Counted from the first letter of the stretch, positions 52,519 to 62,027 are shown. The stretch is DNA of 64,000 nucleotides from Chryseobacterium takakiae (GCF_900129385.1 NZ_FQVO01000008.1:1-64000); one strand, 5' to 3'. A program made the numbers and translations. The notes: generated by a model from the sequence alone, not told the origin.

Positions 52519-54493
52519 ATACGATAACAAGCGTAAAAAAACGTTACGTTGGGGCTACCTCTTTGCAGTGGTAGCTTTGTGCGTGTTTGTCATGTTTTTA
52601 GCAAGGATTGTAATCCTTCAGAATACGAATGTTCAGGAAATTAAGGACGATTACATTAATAAAAATTATAGGGAAGCTACTCTTAAAGCTGCCCGTGGAA
52701 ATCTTTTCGCTTCAGATGGCTCTATTCTCGCGACAACTGTCATGCGTTATGATATTTACCTTGATTTTAAAACAATGAAGGATACCGTTTACACAAATAA
52801 TATTGGTGCATTGACGGATTCATTAAGCAAAATGTTCGGAAAACCAAGAGGCGAATTCAGGAAAAAGTTTGATGAGCAGAGAAAAAAGAAAAACCAATAT
52901 TACACTTTGGTAAAAGGTCTTGATTTTGACCAATACGACAGAATCCGCAAGTTTCCAATTTTTAAAAGAGGTAAAAATAAAGGAGGCTTCATTGTTGACA
53001 GAAACTATAAAAGAGAGCTTGCCACTTCTGAAATCGGAGCAGGAACAATCGGGATGGATAATGGTGAGTACAGTTCCGGCCTTGAAGGTGCTTTCTCTAA
53101 ATATTTAAGTGGAACCGACGGAAAAAGACTGGAACAGAGAATCAACTCCTCCCAGTGGAAACCGATTGACTTCTGGAAAGTTCAGGAACCAGTTGACGGA
53201 GAGGATGTGTACACAACATTGGACCTTAGAATTCAAGATATTGCACACTCGGCTTTACAAAAACAGCTGGTTAATTTCGAAGCAAAACACGGAACTGTCA
53301 TTGTAATGGAAGTGGAAACAGGAAAGGTTCGCGCAATGGTGAACCTAAGAAGAAACGATGACGGAGAGTATGTAGATTCCTACAATTATGCTTTAAAAGA
53401 CAATATCGAACCGGGATCTACCTTTAAAACCATTTCTCTTCTTGCTGCAATGGACGACGGATTCATTGATGAAAATACTACGGTAGATGTAGGAAACGGA
53501 ATCTGGGTATATGCCAAACAAAGAATTTCAGATGGACATGGCGGCGGAACTTACGACATCAGTGATGTTCTGGCAAAGTCCAGCAACGTAGGATCTGCCA
53601 AGCTTATTACTAAATATTATGCTGAAAAGCCTCAGATTTTCCTTGATCATTTAAAGCGCTGGAAACTTTTTGATAAAATGGATATCGAACTTCCCGGTAT
53701 TACAAAACCCAGAATTGTAACCCCGGAAAGCAAAAGATGGAATGCCGCAACACTAGCATCCATCGCCTACGGATATTCTACCAATATCAACTTATTACAG
53801 CTTACAACGTTCTACAACGGCGTTGCCAACAACGGAAAAATGCTGAAGCCTTTATTCATTGATAAAATCATGAAGGACGGAAAGGTTATGTATAATGCAA
53901 AACCAGAAGTAATGGTAAGCAGAATGGCATCCGACAAAGCCATTAAAATGATGACCCACGCTTTAACCAAGGCTGTGGAAAAAGGTACTGCAAAAAGTAT
54001 TTTTACCCCAAATCTGAAAATGGCAGGAAAAACCGGAACCGCAAGATTCGAATACTGGCTTCCGGGACCTATGAAATACCGTTCCTCTTTTGCAGGCTTC
54101 TATCCTGCTGATAATCCGAAATATACCTGTTACGTGATGATCAGCGAACCCAATACCTCCAAAGGATTTTACGGAGCAACGGTTGCCGCACCTGTGTTTA
54201 AAGAAATTGCAGGAAAAACATTCCTGAAAACGCCACAAAACATTGAACGAGAAATGCTGGTTGATAAAAAGGTAAACCTCAATAAAATGGTTGAACCTAA
54301 TGTAAAAGTAGCCGTCAACAATAAACAAATGCCCAATGTGGTAGGACTGATTGGGAAAAATGTCATTCCGCAGCTGGAAAATTTAGGATACCGTGTCGAT
54401 TTTAAAGGCGTAGGAAGAATTAAAGAACAATTCCCATTGGAAGGGACAACCATCAGTAAAAACCAGAGAATTTATTTATCTCTGCAAAATTAA
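52502..54493 (+). CDS. ftsI: Septal penicillin-binding transpeptidase FtsI (PBP3) with PASTA domain
   Basis: 663 aa. One transmembrane helix (about 16-38) anchors it. The transpeptidase shows SxxK in EPGSTFKTIS (about 301-310), SxN in AKSSNVGSAK and KTG in AGKTGTARF (about 507-515). The C-terminal PASTA domain (about 600-663, MPNVVGLIGKNVIPQLENLG) is typical of Bacteroidota and Gram-positive forms. It cross-links septal peptidoglycan. Confidence 0.96.
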   Translation: MQKQNEYDNKRKKTLRWGYLFAVVALCVFVMFLARIVILQNTNVQEIKDDYINKNYREATLKAARGNLFASDGSILATTVMRYDIYLDFKTMKDTVYTNNIGALTDSLSKMFGKPRGEFRKKFDEQRKKKNQYYTLVKGLDFDQYDRIRKFPIFKRGKNKGGFIVDRNYKRELATSEIGAGTIGMDNGEYSSGLEGAFSKYLSGTDGKRLEQRINSSQWKPIDFWKVQEPVDGEDVYTTLDLRIQDIAHSALQKQLVNFEAKHGTVIVMEVETGKVRAMVNLRRNDDGEYVDSYNYALKDNIEPGSTFKTISLLAAMDDGFIDENTTVDVGNGIWVYAKQRISDGHGGGTYDISDVLAKSSNVGSAKLITKYYAEKPQIFLDHLKRWKLFDKMDIELPGITKPRIVTPESKRWNAATLASIAYGYSTNINLLQLTTFYNGVANNGKMLKPLFIDKIMKDGKVMYNAKPEVMVSRMASDKAIKMMTHALTKAVEKGTAKSIFTPNLKMAGKTGTARFEYWLPGPMKYRSSFAGFYPADNPKYTCYVMISEPNTSKGFYGATVAAPVFKEIAGKTFLKTPQNIEREMLVDKKVNLNKMVEPNVKVAVNNKQMPNVVGLIGKNVIPQLENLGYRVDFKGVGRIKEQFPLEGTTISKNQRIYLSLQN

Positions 54494-54579
54494 AAGAAAA
54501 GAGTCCCGAAGGGACGATTTAAAACAGAATAGGATAAAATCCTATTAAATAAGTATTAGGAATATAAAGCATCAGATAA
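54494..54579 (+). repeat. REP-like double hairpin, copy 1 (ftsI-murE spacer)
   Basis: GAGTCCCGAAGGGACGA (54501-54517) holds hairpin GTCCC-GAA-GGGAC, then AATAGGAT-AAA-ATCCTATT (54528-54546) makes a second one. The first 17 bases recur exactly at 60401-60417, and the next part is similar there too. Confidence 0.7.
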
Positions 54580-56040
54580 ATGCAATTAATAGAATTACTA
54601 AAGAGAATACCGGTTCTGGAAATTCAGGGTAACGAAAACCGTGAAATTTCACAATTGGTTTTCGACAGCAGAAAGGTTACGGAAAGCTCCCTGTATATTG
54701 CAGTGAGAGGAACAGTTGCGGATGGACATTCATTTATTGCATCTTCTGTTGAAAAAGGAGCAAAAGCCATTGTTTGTGAAGAATTCCCTGAAAATCTGGA
54801 TGAAAGGATTACCTATGTTAAAGTAAAAGATTCGTCTAAGGCATTAGGACATCTGGCTTCCAATTTCTATGGAAACCCTTCTGAAAAACTAAAATTGATC
54901 GGCGTTACAGGCACCAACGGGAAAACCTCTGTTTCTACCCTGCTTTTTGATGTTTTTAAAAACTTAGGCTATGATTCAGCATTGCTTTCTACAGTTGAGA
55001 TAAGAATTGCAGATCAGATCATTCCGGCAACACATACGACTCCCGATGTTATTACTATTAATAAGATTCTCGCTCAGGCGGTAGAAGAAGGGTGCGAATT
55101 TGCTTTCATGGAAGTAAGCTCCCACGGAATTGCCCAAAACAGGATTGAAGGGCTTCACTTTAAAATCGCAGGATTTACCAATCTTACCCACGATCATCTG
55201 GATTACCACAAAACTTTTGATGAATATTTAAAAACTAAAAAAAGGTTTTTTGATGAGCTGGATGCAAACGCTGTTGCCATTACCAATATTGATGATAAAA
55301 ATGGTAATGTGATGCTTCAGAATACAAGGGCGACAAAAAAGTCTTATGCCCTGAAAACCATGGCCGATTATCATGGAAGATTACTGGAAGTGGATTTTAA
55401 CGGCATGCTGCTGAATTTCAATGGGAAAGAATTTTGGACGACCTTAACAGGAAAGTTTAATGTTTACAATTTGTTGTTGGTTTTCGGAATTGCTTCCGAG
55501 ATGGGTTTTGATTCAGATGAAATTTTACAGGCAATCAGCAAACTAAAAAGAGTTTCCGGAAGGTTTGAAACGTTCAAATCAGACGGTGGAATTATTTTCA
55601 TTGTAGATTATGCCCATACTCCGGATGCTTTAGAAAATATTCTCAACAGTATTAACGACATCAGGACTAAAAATGAAAGACTGATCACTGTTTTTGGATG
55701 CGGAGGAGACAGGGATCATGCAAAAAGACCCGAAATGGGAAATATTGCCACCAAAAAATCAACGTTGGCAATAATCACTTCAGACAACCCGAGAACGGAA
55801 GATCCGGCAGCGATTATAAAAGAAATTGAAGCAGGTGTTGAACCTCAGAACTTCAGCAAGTACACTTCAATTCCAGATAGAAAAGAAGCCATTAAAATGG
55901 CCATAAAATTTGCAGAACCAAAAGATATTGTACTGGTAGCCGGAAAAGGTCACGAGACGTATCAGGAAATCAACGGTGTGAAACATCACTTTGATGATAA
56001 AGAAACAATTAATGAGCTTTGGAAATTAATGAGCAAGTAA
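54580..56040 (+). CDS. murE: UDP-MurNAc-tripeptide ligase
   Basis: 486 aa. Mur-ligase P-loop GVTGTNGKTS (about 108-117), FMEVSSHGIAQNR, TNLTHDHLDYHKT with the carbamylated-Lys region, and VDYAHTPDALENIL. The DNPRTEDP motif (about 405-412) with its Arg is that of meso-diaminopimelate-adding enzymes, so the peptidoglycan probably contains DAP. Fifth gene of the dcw cluster. Confidence 0.96.
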   Translation: MQLIELLKRIPVLEIQGNENREISQLVFDSRKVTESSLYIAVRGTVADGHSFIASSVEKGAKAIVCEEFPENLDERITYVKVKDSSKALGHLASNFYGNPSEKLKLIGVTGTNGKTSVSTLLFDVFKNLGYDSALLSTVEIRIADQIIPATHTTPDVITINKILAQAVEEGCEFAFMEVSSHGIAQNRIEGLHFKIAGFTNLTHDHLDYHKTFDEYLKTKKRFFDELDANAVAITNIDDKNGNVMLQNTRATKKSYALKTMADYHGRLLEVDFNGMLLNFNGKEFWTTLTGKFNVYNLLLVFGIASEMGFDSDEILQAISKLKRVSGRFETFKSDGGIIFIVDYAHTPDALENILNSINDIRTKNERLITVFGCGGDRDHAKRPEMGNIATKKSTLAIITSDNPRTEDPAAIIKEIEAGVEPQNFSKYTSIPDRKEAIKMAIKFAEPKDIVLVAGKGHETYQEINGVKHHFDDKETINELWKLMSK

Positions 56041-56484
56041 ATATAAATGATTATTGATAATTGATTAATGATGGAAAATAACTACAATCAGATTTTTGCT
56101 AAAAGAACAAAAACTTTAGCAATAAATATAATTAATAGTTTATCGGATTTGACATATTCTGATAAAGTATCAGTAATCAGAAAACAAATATTCCGTTCGG
56201 CTAGTTCTGTTGCAGCTAATTATAGAGCAATGTGCAGAGCAAGATCAGACAAAGAAAAATATGCTAAAATCTGCATAGTTGTAGAGGAAGCAGATGAAAC
56301 AGTATTTTGGTTGGAAGTAATTCAGGAAGTTAATATAGCTTCAAAAATAATGATAGATGAACTTATGAATGAGTCTTTAGAGATTTTGAAAGTGACATCA
56401 ACTTATAAGAACAAATTAAAGAGTAAGATTATTTAATATCCGTCAGATATTAATCATCAATTATCAAACATCAATAATTAAAAA
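56041..56484 (+). repeat. Inverted AT-rich flanks of an inserted gene
   Basis: The four-helix-bundle gene has GATTATTGATAATTGATTA (56048-56066) on its left and, reversed, ATTAATCATCAATTATCAAA (56448-56467) followed by CATCAATAATTA on its right. The shared core is TGATAATTGAT plus TTATTGAT. They look like the ends of a small inserted unit, although such TTGAT-rich sequences are common in the genus. Confidence 0.45.
56068..56436 (+). CDS. Four-helix-bundle protein of the 23S-IVS type
   Basis: 122 aa. IRKQIFRSASSVAANYRAMCRARSDKEKYAKICIVVEEADETVFWLEVI (about 34-82) is the signature of the S23/bIVSP family: S-x-S-V-A-A-N, then the K..EADET..WLE helix. Members are encoded inside 23S rRNA intervening sequences or as isolated genes and form pentameric helical bundles; their role is unknown. 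Here it sits between murE and mraY, outside any rRNA, with inverted AT-rich flanks. It is codirectional, so it is transcribed with the cluster. Confidence 0.88.
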   Translation: MMENNYNQIFAKRTKTLAINIINSLSDLTYSDKVSVIRKQIFRSASSVAANYRAMCRARSDKEKYAKICIVVEEADETVFWLEVIQEVNIASKIMIDELMNESLEILKVTSTYKNKLKSKII

Positions 56485-57726
56485 ATGCTATACTATCTAT
56501 ACGAATATTTAACCAACCACGGAATCCACATCCCAGGATTAGGATTGCTGAAGTACATCTCTTTCCGGGCGGGGATGGCGGTTCTGTTTTCTTTGACCAT
56601 CGCTCTTATTTTTGGAAAAAGAATCATCAACTTTCTGAGAGCAAAACAGATGGGTGAGCTGGTACGTGATCTCGGTTTAGATGGGCAGAAGCAAAAAGAA
56701 GGTACACCAACAATGGGAGGCCTTATTATTATTCTTGCTACTTTGATTCCCGTATTGCTGTTTACAAAAATCACCAATATCTATATTGTTCTTCTCATCG
56801 TATCAGTAGTTTGGATGGGTGCGATCGGTTTTCTGGACGATTATCTTAAAAAAATAAAAAAGAACAAAGACGGCCTTAGTGGTAAATTCAAAATCGTAGG
56901 ACAGGTGGGTTTAGGTTTAATTGTCGGAGTAACCATGTATTTCCACCCTGACATTACTGTTAAGAGAAAGTACGCGGATGCCAAAGTGGTAAACCGCAAC
57001 AATGTAGAGCAAAACTTCATGCCAACAGAAAAAATTGCCGTTTCCACCGTTCCTTTTGCAAAAAATAATGAATTCGACTACAGTGGAATTTTGTTTTGGA
57101 TGAATGATAAAGATGCTCATGAATGGGCGTGGGTTGTTTTTATTCCTATTGTAATTTTTATCGTAACGGCAGTTTCCAATGGTGCCAATATTACCGATGG
57201 AATTGATGGTCTCGCCGCAGGAACCAGTACGGTTATTTTACTCACACTGGGACTGTTTGCCTATCTTTCCGGAAACATCATATTTGCTGATTATCTGAAC
57301 ATTATGTTCCTCCCCAATATGGGTGAGACCACCATTTTTGTGGTCGCTATGGTGGGAGCCGTCATTGGTTTTTTCTGGTACAATACGTACCCTGCACAGG
57401 TGTTTATGGGAGATACCGGAAGTCTCATGCTGGGCGGCGTGATTGCGGTTTTAGCCATTATTTTAAGAAAAGAATTGATGATTCCTGTACTATGCGGAAT
57501 CTTTTTAATAGAAAACATTTCCGTCATGCTTCAGGTAATTGTTTTCAAATACCGAAAAAGAAAATACGGGCTGGAATATGCCCAGAACAATAGATTATTC
57601 AGAATGTCACCCCTTCACCACCATTATCAGAAAGGCGGTTTTCACGAAAGTAAAATCGTTAACAGAATGATAATTATCGGGGTAATGTTAGCAATTGTAT
57701 GTCTCATTACATTAAAGATGAGATAA
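56485..57726 (+). CDS. mraY: Phospho-N-acetylmuramoyl-pentapeptide transferase
   Basis: 413 aa, about ten transmembrane helices. [11 protein letters not shown] (about 71-81), the Asp-Asp pair in GFLDDYLKK (about 114-122), [15 protein letters not shown] (about 231-245) and the HHH segment SPLHHHYQ (about 376-383) define MraY, which makes lipid I. The 60-residue cytoplasmic insertion (about 150-215) is typical of Bacteroidota. Confidence 0.97.
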   Translation: MLYYLYEYLTNHGIHIPGLGLLKYISFRAGMAVLFSLTIALIFGKRIINFLRAKQMGELVRDLGLDGQKQKEGTPTMGGLIIILATLIPVLLFTKITNIYIVLLIVSVVWMGAIGFLDDYLKKIKKNKDGLSGKFKIVGQVGLGLIVGVTMYFHPDITVKRKYADAKVVNRNNVEQNFMPTEKIAVSTVPFAKNNEFDYSGILFWMNDKDAHEWAWVVFIPIVIFIVTAVSNGANITDGIDGLAAGTSTVILLTLGLFAYLSGNIIFADYLNIMFLPNMGETTIFVVAMVGAVIGFFWYNTYPAQVFMGDTGSLMLGGVIAVLAIILRKELMIPVLCGIFLIENISVMLQVIVFKYRKRKYGLEYAQNNRLFRMSPLHHHYQKGGFHESKIVNRMIIIGVMLAIVCLITLKMR

Positions 57727-57796
57727 ATCGGCAGTATGCAATAAGCAATAAGCATCAGGCTTAAAGCTTATAGCCTACAGCATAAAGCAAAAAAGT
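57727..57796 (+). repeat. AGC/TTA-rich repeat spacer before murD
   Basis: GCAATAAGCAATAAGC, GGCTTAAAGCTTATAGCC and GCATAAAGCAAAAAA (57780-57794) form a degenerate repeat ending two bases before the murD ATG; the last 15 bases equal those before secA. Confidence 0.5.
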
Positions 57797-59134
57797 ATGA
57801 AAATAGTTGTTTTAGGAGGAGGAGAAAGCGGTTGCGGCGCTGCTTATTTGGCTAAAAAACAAGGTCTGGAAGTTTTTCTTTCAGACCAGGGATCTATTAA
57901 GGATCACTATAAGCAGTTTCTTACAGAGAATGAAATTGAATTTGAAGAGGAAAATCACAATGAACAAAGAATCCTGAATGCAGACTGGATTGTAAAAAGC
58001 CCGGGAATTCCTAAAAAGGCAGACATCATCCATAAGATCCATGATAAGGGAATAAGACTTTCTTCGGAAATTGAATTTGCCTCGGAATTTACCGATGCCA
58101 AAATCATAGCAATTACAGGAAGTAACGGCAAAACAACCACCACATCCTTAATCTACTATATCCTTAAAAACGACGGATTGAATGTAGGTCTAGGAGGAAA
58201 CATCGGGTACAGCTTTGCCAAGCAGGTTGCCGACGAAAATTACGACTATTATGTATTGGAAGTAAGTTCATTTCAGCTGGATGATATTCAGAATTTCAGA
58301 CCATACATTTCTTTATTGCTGAATCTGTCACAGGATCACCTGGATCAGTACAATTACAATTATGAAGAATATGCATTAGCCAAATTCAGAATAACCGAAA
58401 ATCAGGAAAATGATAATTTCTTTATCTACAATAAAGATGATGAAATGAGCAAAAATATTCTTGAAAAACTGGAGGTTAAAGCGAAAATGATCCCTTTTTC
58501 CACCAAAGAAAAACTGTCTGAAGGAGCTTTTGTTGATGATGAAAATATTGTGGTTAAAATGAAAGACGAATTCTCAATGAAAATCGAGGAATTATCTCTT
58601 TTAGGGAATCATAATGTAGCCAACAGCCTTGCCGCATCCATTGCGGGTAAAATACTGGAAATCAACAACGAAAGCATTAGAAATTCATTAATGACATTTC
58701 AGGCCGTTGAACACAGGTTGGAATTCTTGACAGAGATTAATGGCGTAAAATACATCAATGACAGCAAGGCAACCAATGTCAATGCAACCTATTACGCTTT
58801 AGAAAGTATGAAAAATCCGACCGTATGGATTGTTGGCGGAATCGATAAAGGAAACGACTATACCGAAATTGAAGATTTAGTTAAGAGAAAAGTAAAAGCA
58901 ATTGTATGCTTAGGAATTGATAATGAAAAAATTATAAAATTCTTTAGAGACAAAAAAGAATTTATTTACGATACTTCAAGCATGGAAGAAGCGGTAAAAA
59001 TTTCAAAGTCTCTGGCCAAAAAAGGAGATACGGTCTTACTTTCACCATGTTGTGCAAGTTTTGATTTATTCAAAAGCTATGAAGACAGGGGACAACAATT
59101 TAAACAGCAGGTTTTAAAAGCAACTGGCAATTAG
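57797..59134 (+). CDS. murD: UDP-MurNAc-L-alanine--D-glutamate ligase
   Basis: 445 aa. N-terminal Rossmann part KIVVLGGGESGCGAAYLA, P-loop AITGSNGKTTTTS (about 109-121), LEVSSFQLDDI, LNLSQDHLDQY and the C-terminal YINDSKATNVNATYYAL, WIVGGIDKGNDY. Adds D-Glu to the muramyl chain. Confidence 0.97.
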   Translation: MKIVVLGGGESGCGAAYLAKKQGLEVFLSDQGSIKDHYKQFLTENEIEFEEENHNEQRILNADWIVKSPGIPKKADIIHKIHDKGIRLSSEIEFASEFTDAKIIAITGSNGKTTTTSLIYYILKNDGLNVGLGGNIGYSFAKQVADENYDYYVLEVSSFQLDDIQNFRPYISLLLNLSQDHLDQYNYNYEEYALAKFRITENQENDNFFIYNKDDEMSKNILEKLEVKAKMIPFSTKEKLSEGAFVDDENIVVKMKDEFSMKIEELSLLGNHNVANSLAASIAGKILEINNESIRNSLMTFQAVEHRLEFLTEINGVKYINDSKATNVNATYYALESMKNPTVWIVGGIDKGNDYTEIEDLVKRKVKAIVCLGIDNEKIIKFFRDKKEFIYDTSSMEEAVKISKSLAKKGDTVLLSPCCASFDLFKSYEDRGQQFKQQVLKATGN

Positions 59135-59156
59135 CCAAAAGCTAACAGCATTAAAT

Positions 59157-60395
59157 ATGAACGAACAAGATACAGAAAACAGATTTGAATTCCTGAAGGG
59201 CGATAAAGTACTTTGGATGGTCATTCTTGTGATCTCCATCTTCTCTATTTTCCCCGTATATTCTGCAAGCTCAAATCTGGAATATATCGTAAACAACGGG
59301 ACCACCACCGGTCACGTCATCAAGCATATGTTCTTTGTAGTCTTAGGCCTTTCGATTATGAGAGTAGTAGGAATGGTAAAATATGAATATATTGGAAAGC
59401 TCAGCAGCATCTTGCTTGGTTTAATGATTATTCTCTTGATTGTCACAATGTTTACAGGACAGACCATCGATGGAGCAAGTGCCTCAAGATGGTTAAAAAT
59501 TCCGGGAACACCGATTTCATTTCAGCCTTCTTCTTTTGCATTCCTCATGCTGATCATTTATCTCTGCAGGTATTTGACAAAAAAAATTACAAGAGAAAGA
59601 TTGCCAATTGAAAACATCATGTATATTTTCGGGCCTATCCTGCTTGTTTTTATTCTCGTAGCAAAAGATAACGGATCTACGGCGCTAATGATTTTAATGG
59701 TTTCTGTTATTGTGTTGATTATAGGCCAGCTTCACTGGAAATATATTGCAGGATTTATATCCGCTTCTTTTATTGCCATTGTCTTGTTTTTAATTATTGC
59801 TTTAAATACAAATCTTATTGGTGGAAACCGGGTACACACCTGGATGAGCCGTATCGAAACATTTACATCAAGCAAAGCCAAATCAGCTGATGTAGATGAT
59901 GAAAGTGTAAAAGCCAAAAACTATCAGGTCATGCAGGCTAAAGCAGCCATTGTTCATGGCGGAATCACAGGAATGGGACCCGGAAAAAGCGCTTTGAAGC
60001 AAATGCTTCCGCAGTCAGCCTCCGACTTTATCTTCGCAGTGATTGTTGAGGAATACGGATTAATAGGGGCCGCTTTTCTCATCAGTATGTACCTCATCAT
60101 GATGATCAGAATTGTGATGATTGCCAGCAAGATGCCGGCTTTTTTCGGATCGTTGCTCGTACTCAGTCTTGGAGTGATGATCTTTGTACAGCTCTCGGTA
60201 AATATTGCGGTGGCAGTCAACCTCATTCCGGTAACGGGTCAGCCCTTGCCGTTGATCAGTTACGGAGGAACTTCCATGCTGGTAACCTATTTACAGTTGG
60301 GAATAATTTTAAATATAAGCTCCAGAATTCAGATTTATGATGAAGAAGGACTGGGCAAAAAACAAAGCATTGCCGAAATAAATGACATTGCTTAA
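59157..60395 (+). CDS. ftsW: SEDS-family lipid II polymerase FtsW
   Basis: 412 aa with ten predicted transmembrane helices. GASASRWLKIPGTPISFQPSSFA (about 100-124) and the large loop with MQAKAAIVHGGITGMGPGKS, then LPQSASDFIFAVIVEEYG (about 281-298) and PVTGQPLPLISYGGTSML near the C-terminus, are SEDS marks; the Asp in SASDFIFA is the catalytic one. Position between murD and murG supports FtsW rather than RodA. Confidence 0.94.
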   Translation: MNEQDTENRFEFLKGDKVLWMVILVISIFSIFPVYSASSNLEYIVNNGTTTGHVIKHMFFVVLGLSIMRVVGMVKYEYIGKLSSILLGLMIILLIVTMFTGQTIDGASASRWLKIPGTPISFQPSSFAFLMLIIYLCRYLTKKITRERLPIENIMYIFGPILLVFILVAKDNGSTALMILMVSVIVLIIGQLHWKYIAGFISASFIAIVLFLIIALNTNLIGGNRVHTWMSRIETFTSSKAKSADVDDESVKAKNYQVMQAKAAIVHGGITGMGPGKSALKQMLPQSASDFIFAVIVEEYGLIGAAFLISMYLIMMIRIVMIASKMPAFFGSLLVLSLGVMIFVQLSVNIAVAVNLIPVTGQPLPLISYGGTSMLVTYLQLGIILNISSRIQIYDEEGLGKKQSIAEINDIA

Positions 60396-60463
60396 AATGG
60401 GAGTCCCGAAGGGACGACATAATCAGAACAGGATGCAAATTCTGTCAAAATAAAATAAAAAAA
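60396..60463 (+). repeat. REP-like double hairpin, copy 2 (ftsW-murG spacer)
   Basis: GAGTCCCGAAGGGACGA (60401-60417) is identical to 54501-54517. The following CAGAACAGGATGCAAATTCTG (60424-60444) parallels the second hairpin of copy 1, with CAGAA/TTCTG as the closing pair. Confidence 0.7.
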
Positions 60464-61585
60464 ATGAACAATCAGTCAGCCAACAGCCAGAAGCCAACAG
60501 CTATGCGTGTTTTATTATCCGGAGGCGGAACAGGAGGTCACATCTTCCCGGCCATTGCGATTGCAGACGAAATCAAAAAAAGATTTCCGGATGCAGAATT
60601 TTTGTTCATTGGAGCCAACGGCAAAATGGAAATGGAAAAAGTTCCTCAGGCCGGCTACAAAATAGAAGGCATCGATATTGCCGGGATCAACCGTGGAAAT
60701 ATCCTTTCCAATTTAAGATTGCCTTTTAAAATCTTAAAAAGTTTATCTAAATCTAAAAAGATCATTAAAAGTTTTGCTCCCGATTTCGCGATTGGAACAG
60801 GCGGTTTTGCAAGTGGACCGGCTTTGTATGAAGCAAGCAAACTGGGAATCCCGATTTTTATTCAGGAACAGAATGCACACGCAGGGGTAACGAATAAGAT
60901 TTTAAGTAAAAAAGCAAAAGCCGTATTTACGGCCTATCCGAAGGTAGATGGTTTTCCGGCTGAGAAAATACACTTTCTGGGCAATCCTATTCGTTCCTCG
61001 ATAGTTTCAGGAATGCAGGAAACAACTCTTGCCAAAGAAAAAATGGGTCTTGACAAAGATAAACTCACGATTTTATCCGTAGGCGGTTCTTTAGGATCAA
61101 GAACATTGAATAACGGATGGAAAGAAAATATTGAAAACATAAAACAAAAAGGGTATCAACTGATCTGGCAAACCGGAAAACTGGATTATAGCGAACTATC
61201 TTCCAGCCTCCAGCTTCCAACTTCCATCCAGCTAAAAGAATTTATTAAAGACATGGAAACAGCATATTCTGCGGCAGATGTTATTGTTTCCAGAGCGGGT
61301 GCCATTGCCATTTCAGAGCTGGCAGTGGCGCAGAAGCCTGTTTTGCTGGTTCCTTTTCCTTTTGCAGCAGAGGATCATCAAACCAAAAACGCCATGAATC
61401 TGGTGGAAAAGAATGCCGCAAGAATGGTAAAAGACTCTGAAATGCAGGAAAAATTCTGGAATACGCTTTCAGAGATCTGCGAAAATGAAAATATAAGAAA
61501 AGAAATGTCTCAGAATCTGCAATATTTTGCAAAGCCTAATGCGGCAAAAGGAATTGTGGATGAGATTTTAAAAGTGATTAAATAA
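60464..61585 (+). CDS. murG: UDP-GlcNAc:lipid I N-acetylglucosaminyltransferase
   Basis: 373 aa. LLSGGGTGGHIFPAIAIADEI (about 16-36) binds the diphosphate; IGTGGFASGPAL, IFIQEQNAHAGVTN, VGGSLGSRTLN and the C-terminal VSRAGAIAISELA, PFPFAAEDHQTKNA bind UDP-GlcNAc. Makes lipid II. The first 13 codons (60464-60502) are non-homologous AGCCAA-type repeat sequence, so translation may really begin at ATG 60503. A second repeat-like insertion encodes SSSLQLPTSIQL (about 247-258). Confidence 0.95.
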   Translation: MNNQSANSQKPTAMRVLLSGGGTGGHIFPAIAIADEIKKRFPDAEFLFIGANGKMEMEKVPQAGYKIEGIDIAGINRGNILSNLRLPFKILKSLSKSKKIIKSFAPDFAIGTGGFASGPALYEASKLGIPIFIQEQNAHAGVTNKILSKKAKAVFTAYPKVDGFPAEKIHFLGNPIRSSIVSGMQETTLAKEKMGLDKDKLTILSVGGSLGSRTLNNGWKENIENIKQKGYQLIWQTGKLDYSELSSSLQLPTSIQLKEFIKDMETAYSAADVIVSRAGAIAISELAVAQKPVLLVPFPFAAEDHQTKNAMNLVEKNAARMVKDSEMQEKFWNTLSEICENENIRKEMSQNLQYFAKPNAAKGIVDEILKVIK

Positions 61586-61674
61586 AGGCTTGTCTTAAGA
61601 TGCTATTTGAAATTAAGAATAATACTTAAAGTTAACAAGGCTTTATAATGTTAAGATTGAAAAATAAAGCAGTT

Positions 61675-61711
61675 AGTATTAGAGATGTCACCCTGAGCTT
61701 GTCGAAGGGCC
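61675..61711 (+). repeat. REP-like element left of the GIY-YIG gene
   Basis: AGTATTAGAGATGTCACCCT (61675-61694) leads into stem-loop CCCT-GAGCTTGTCGA-AGGG (61691-61709). The loop bases recur, inverted, on the right side of the gene, with different but still paired stem bases. Confidence 0.7.
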
Positions 61712-61731
61712 AAATAAAACAACACAAATGA

Positions 61732-62025
61732 ATGAAAATATATTATGTATATATTGTGAAATGTTCTGATAACTCTTATTATACAGGTTTTACCAATGAC
61801 CTGGAGAGAAGAATTAATGAACATAATGGAGGAGTAAATCCGGCAAGTTATACACATACAAGAAGACCTGTAAAACTGGTTTTTTATAATGAATTTAATG
61901 ATGTAAATCAAGCCATACAGTTTGAAAAACAAATTAAAGGATGGAACAGAAAAAAGAAAGAGGCTATAATAAATGATAACTGGGAATTATTACCTGAATT
62001 ATCAAAAAATAAAATGAAAAAGTAA
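61732..62025 (+). CDS. GIY-YIG endonuclease-domain protein (small, stand-alone)
   Basis: 97 aa. The GIY-YIG core is seen as YYVYIVKCSDNSYYTGFTND (about 4-23; YVYI ... YTG), the catalytic Arg in LERRINEHNGG (about 24-34) and Glu in AIQFEKQIKGWNRKKKEA (about 61-78). It is the single-domain, UvrC-N-like type of about 90-100 aa; no DNA-binding domain is attached. Biological roles of such genes are unknown. It sits between murG and murC, flanked by REP-like sequences, and is the only gene in that spacer. Confidence 0.9.
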   Translation: MKIYYVYIVKCSDNSYYTGFTNDLERRINEHNGGVNPASYTHTRRPVKLVFYNEFNDVNQAIQFEKQIKGWNRKKKEAIINDNWELLPELSKNKMKK

Positions 62026-62027
62026 AG

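Noticed and set aside
61732..62025. Homing endonuclease in a group I intron or intein
   Set aside because: murG and murC are both complete and the gene lies between them; no intron core or intein splice residues are seen.
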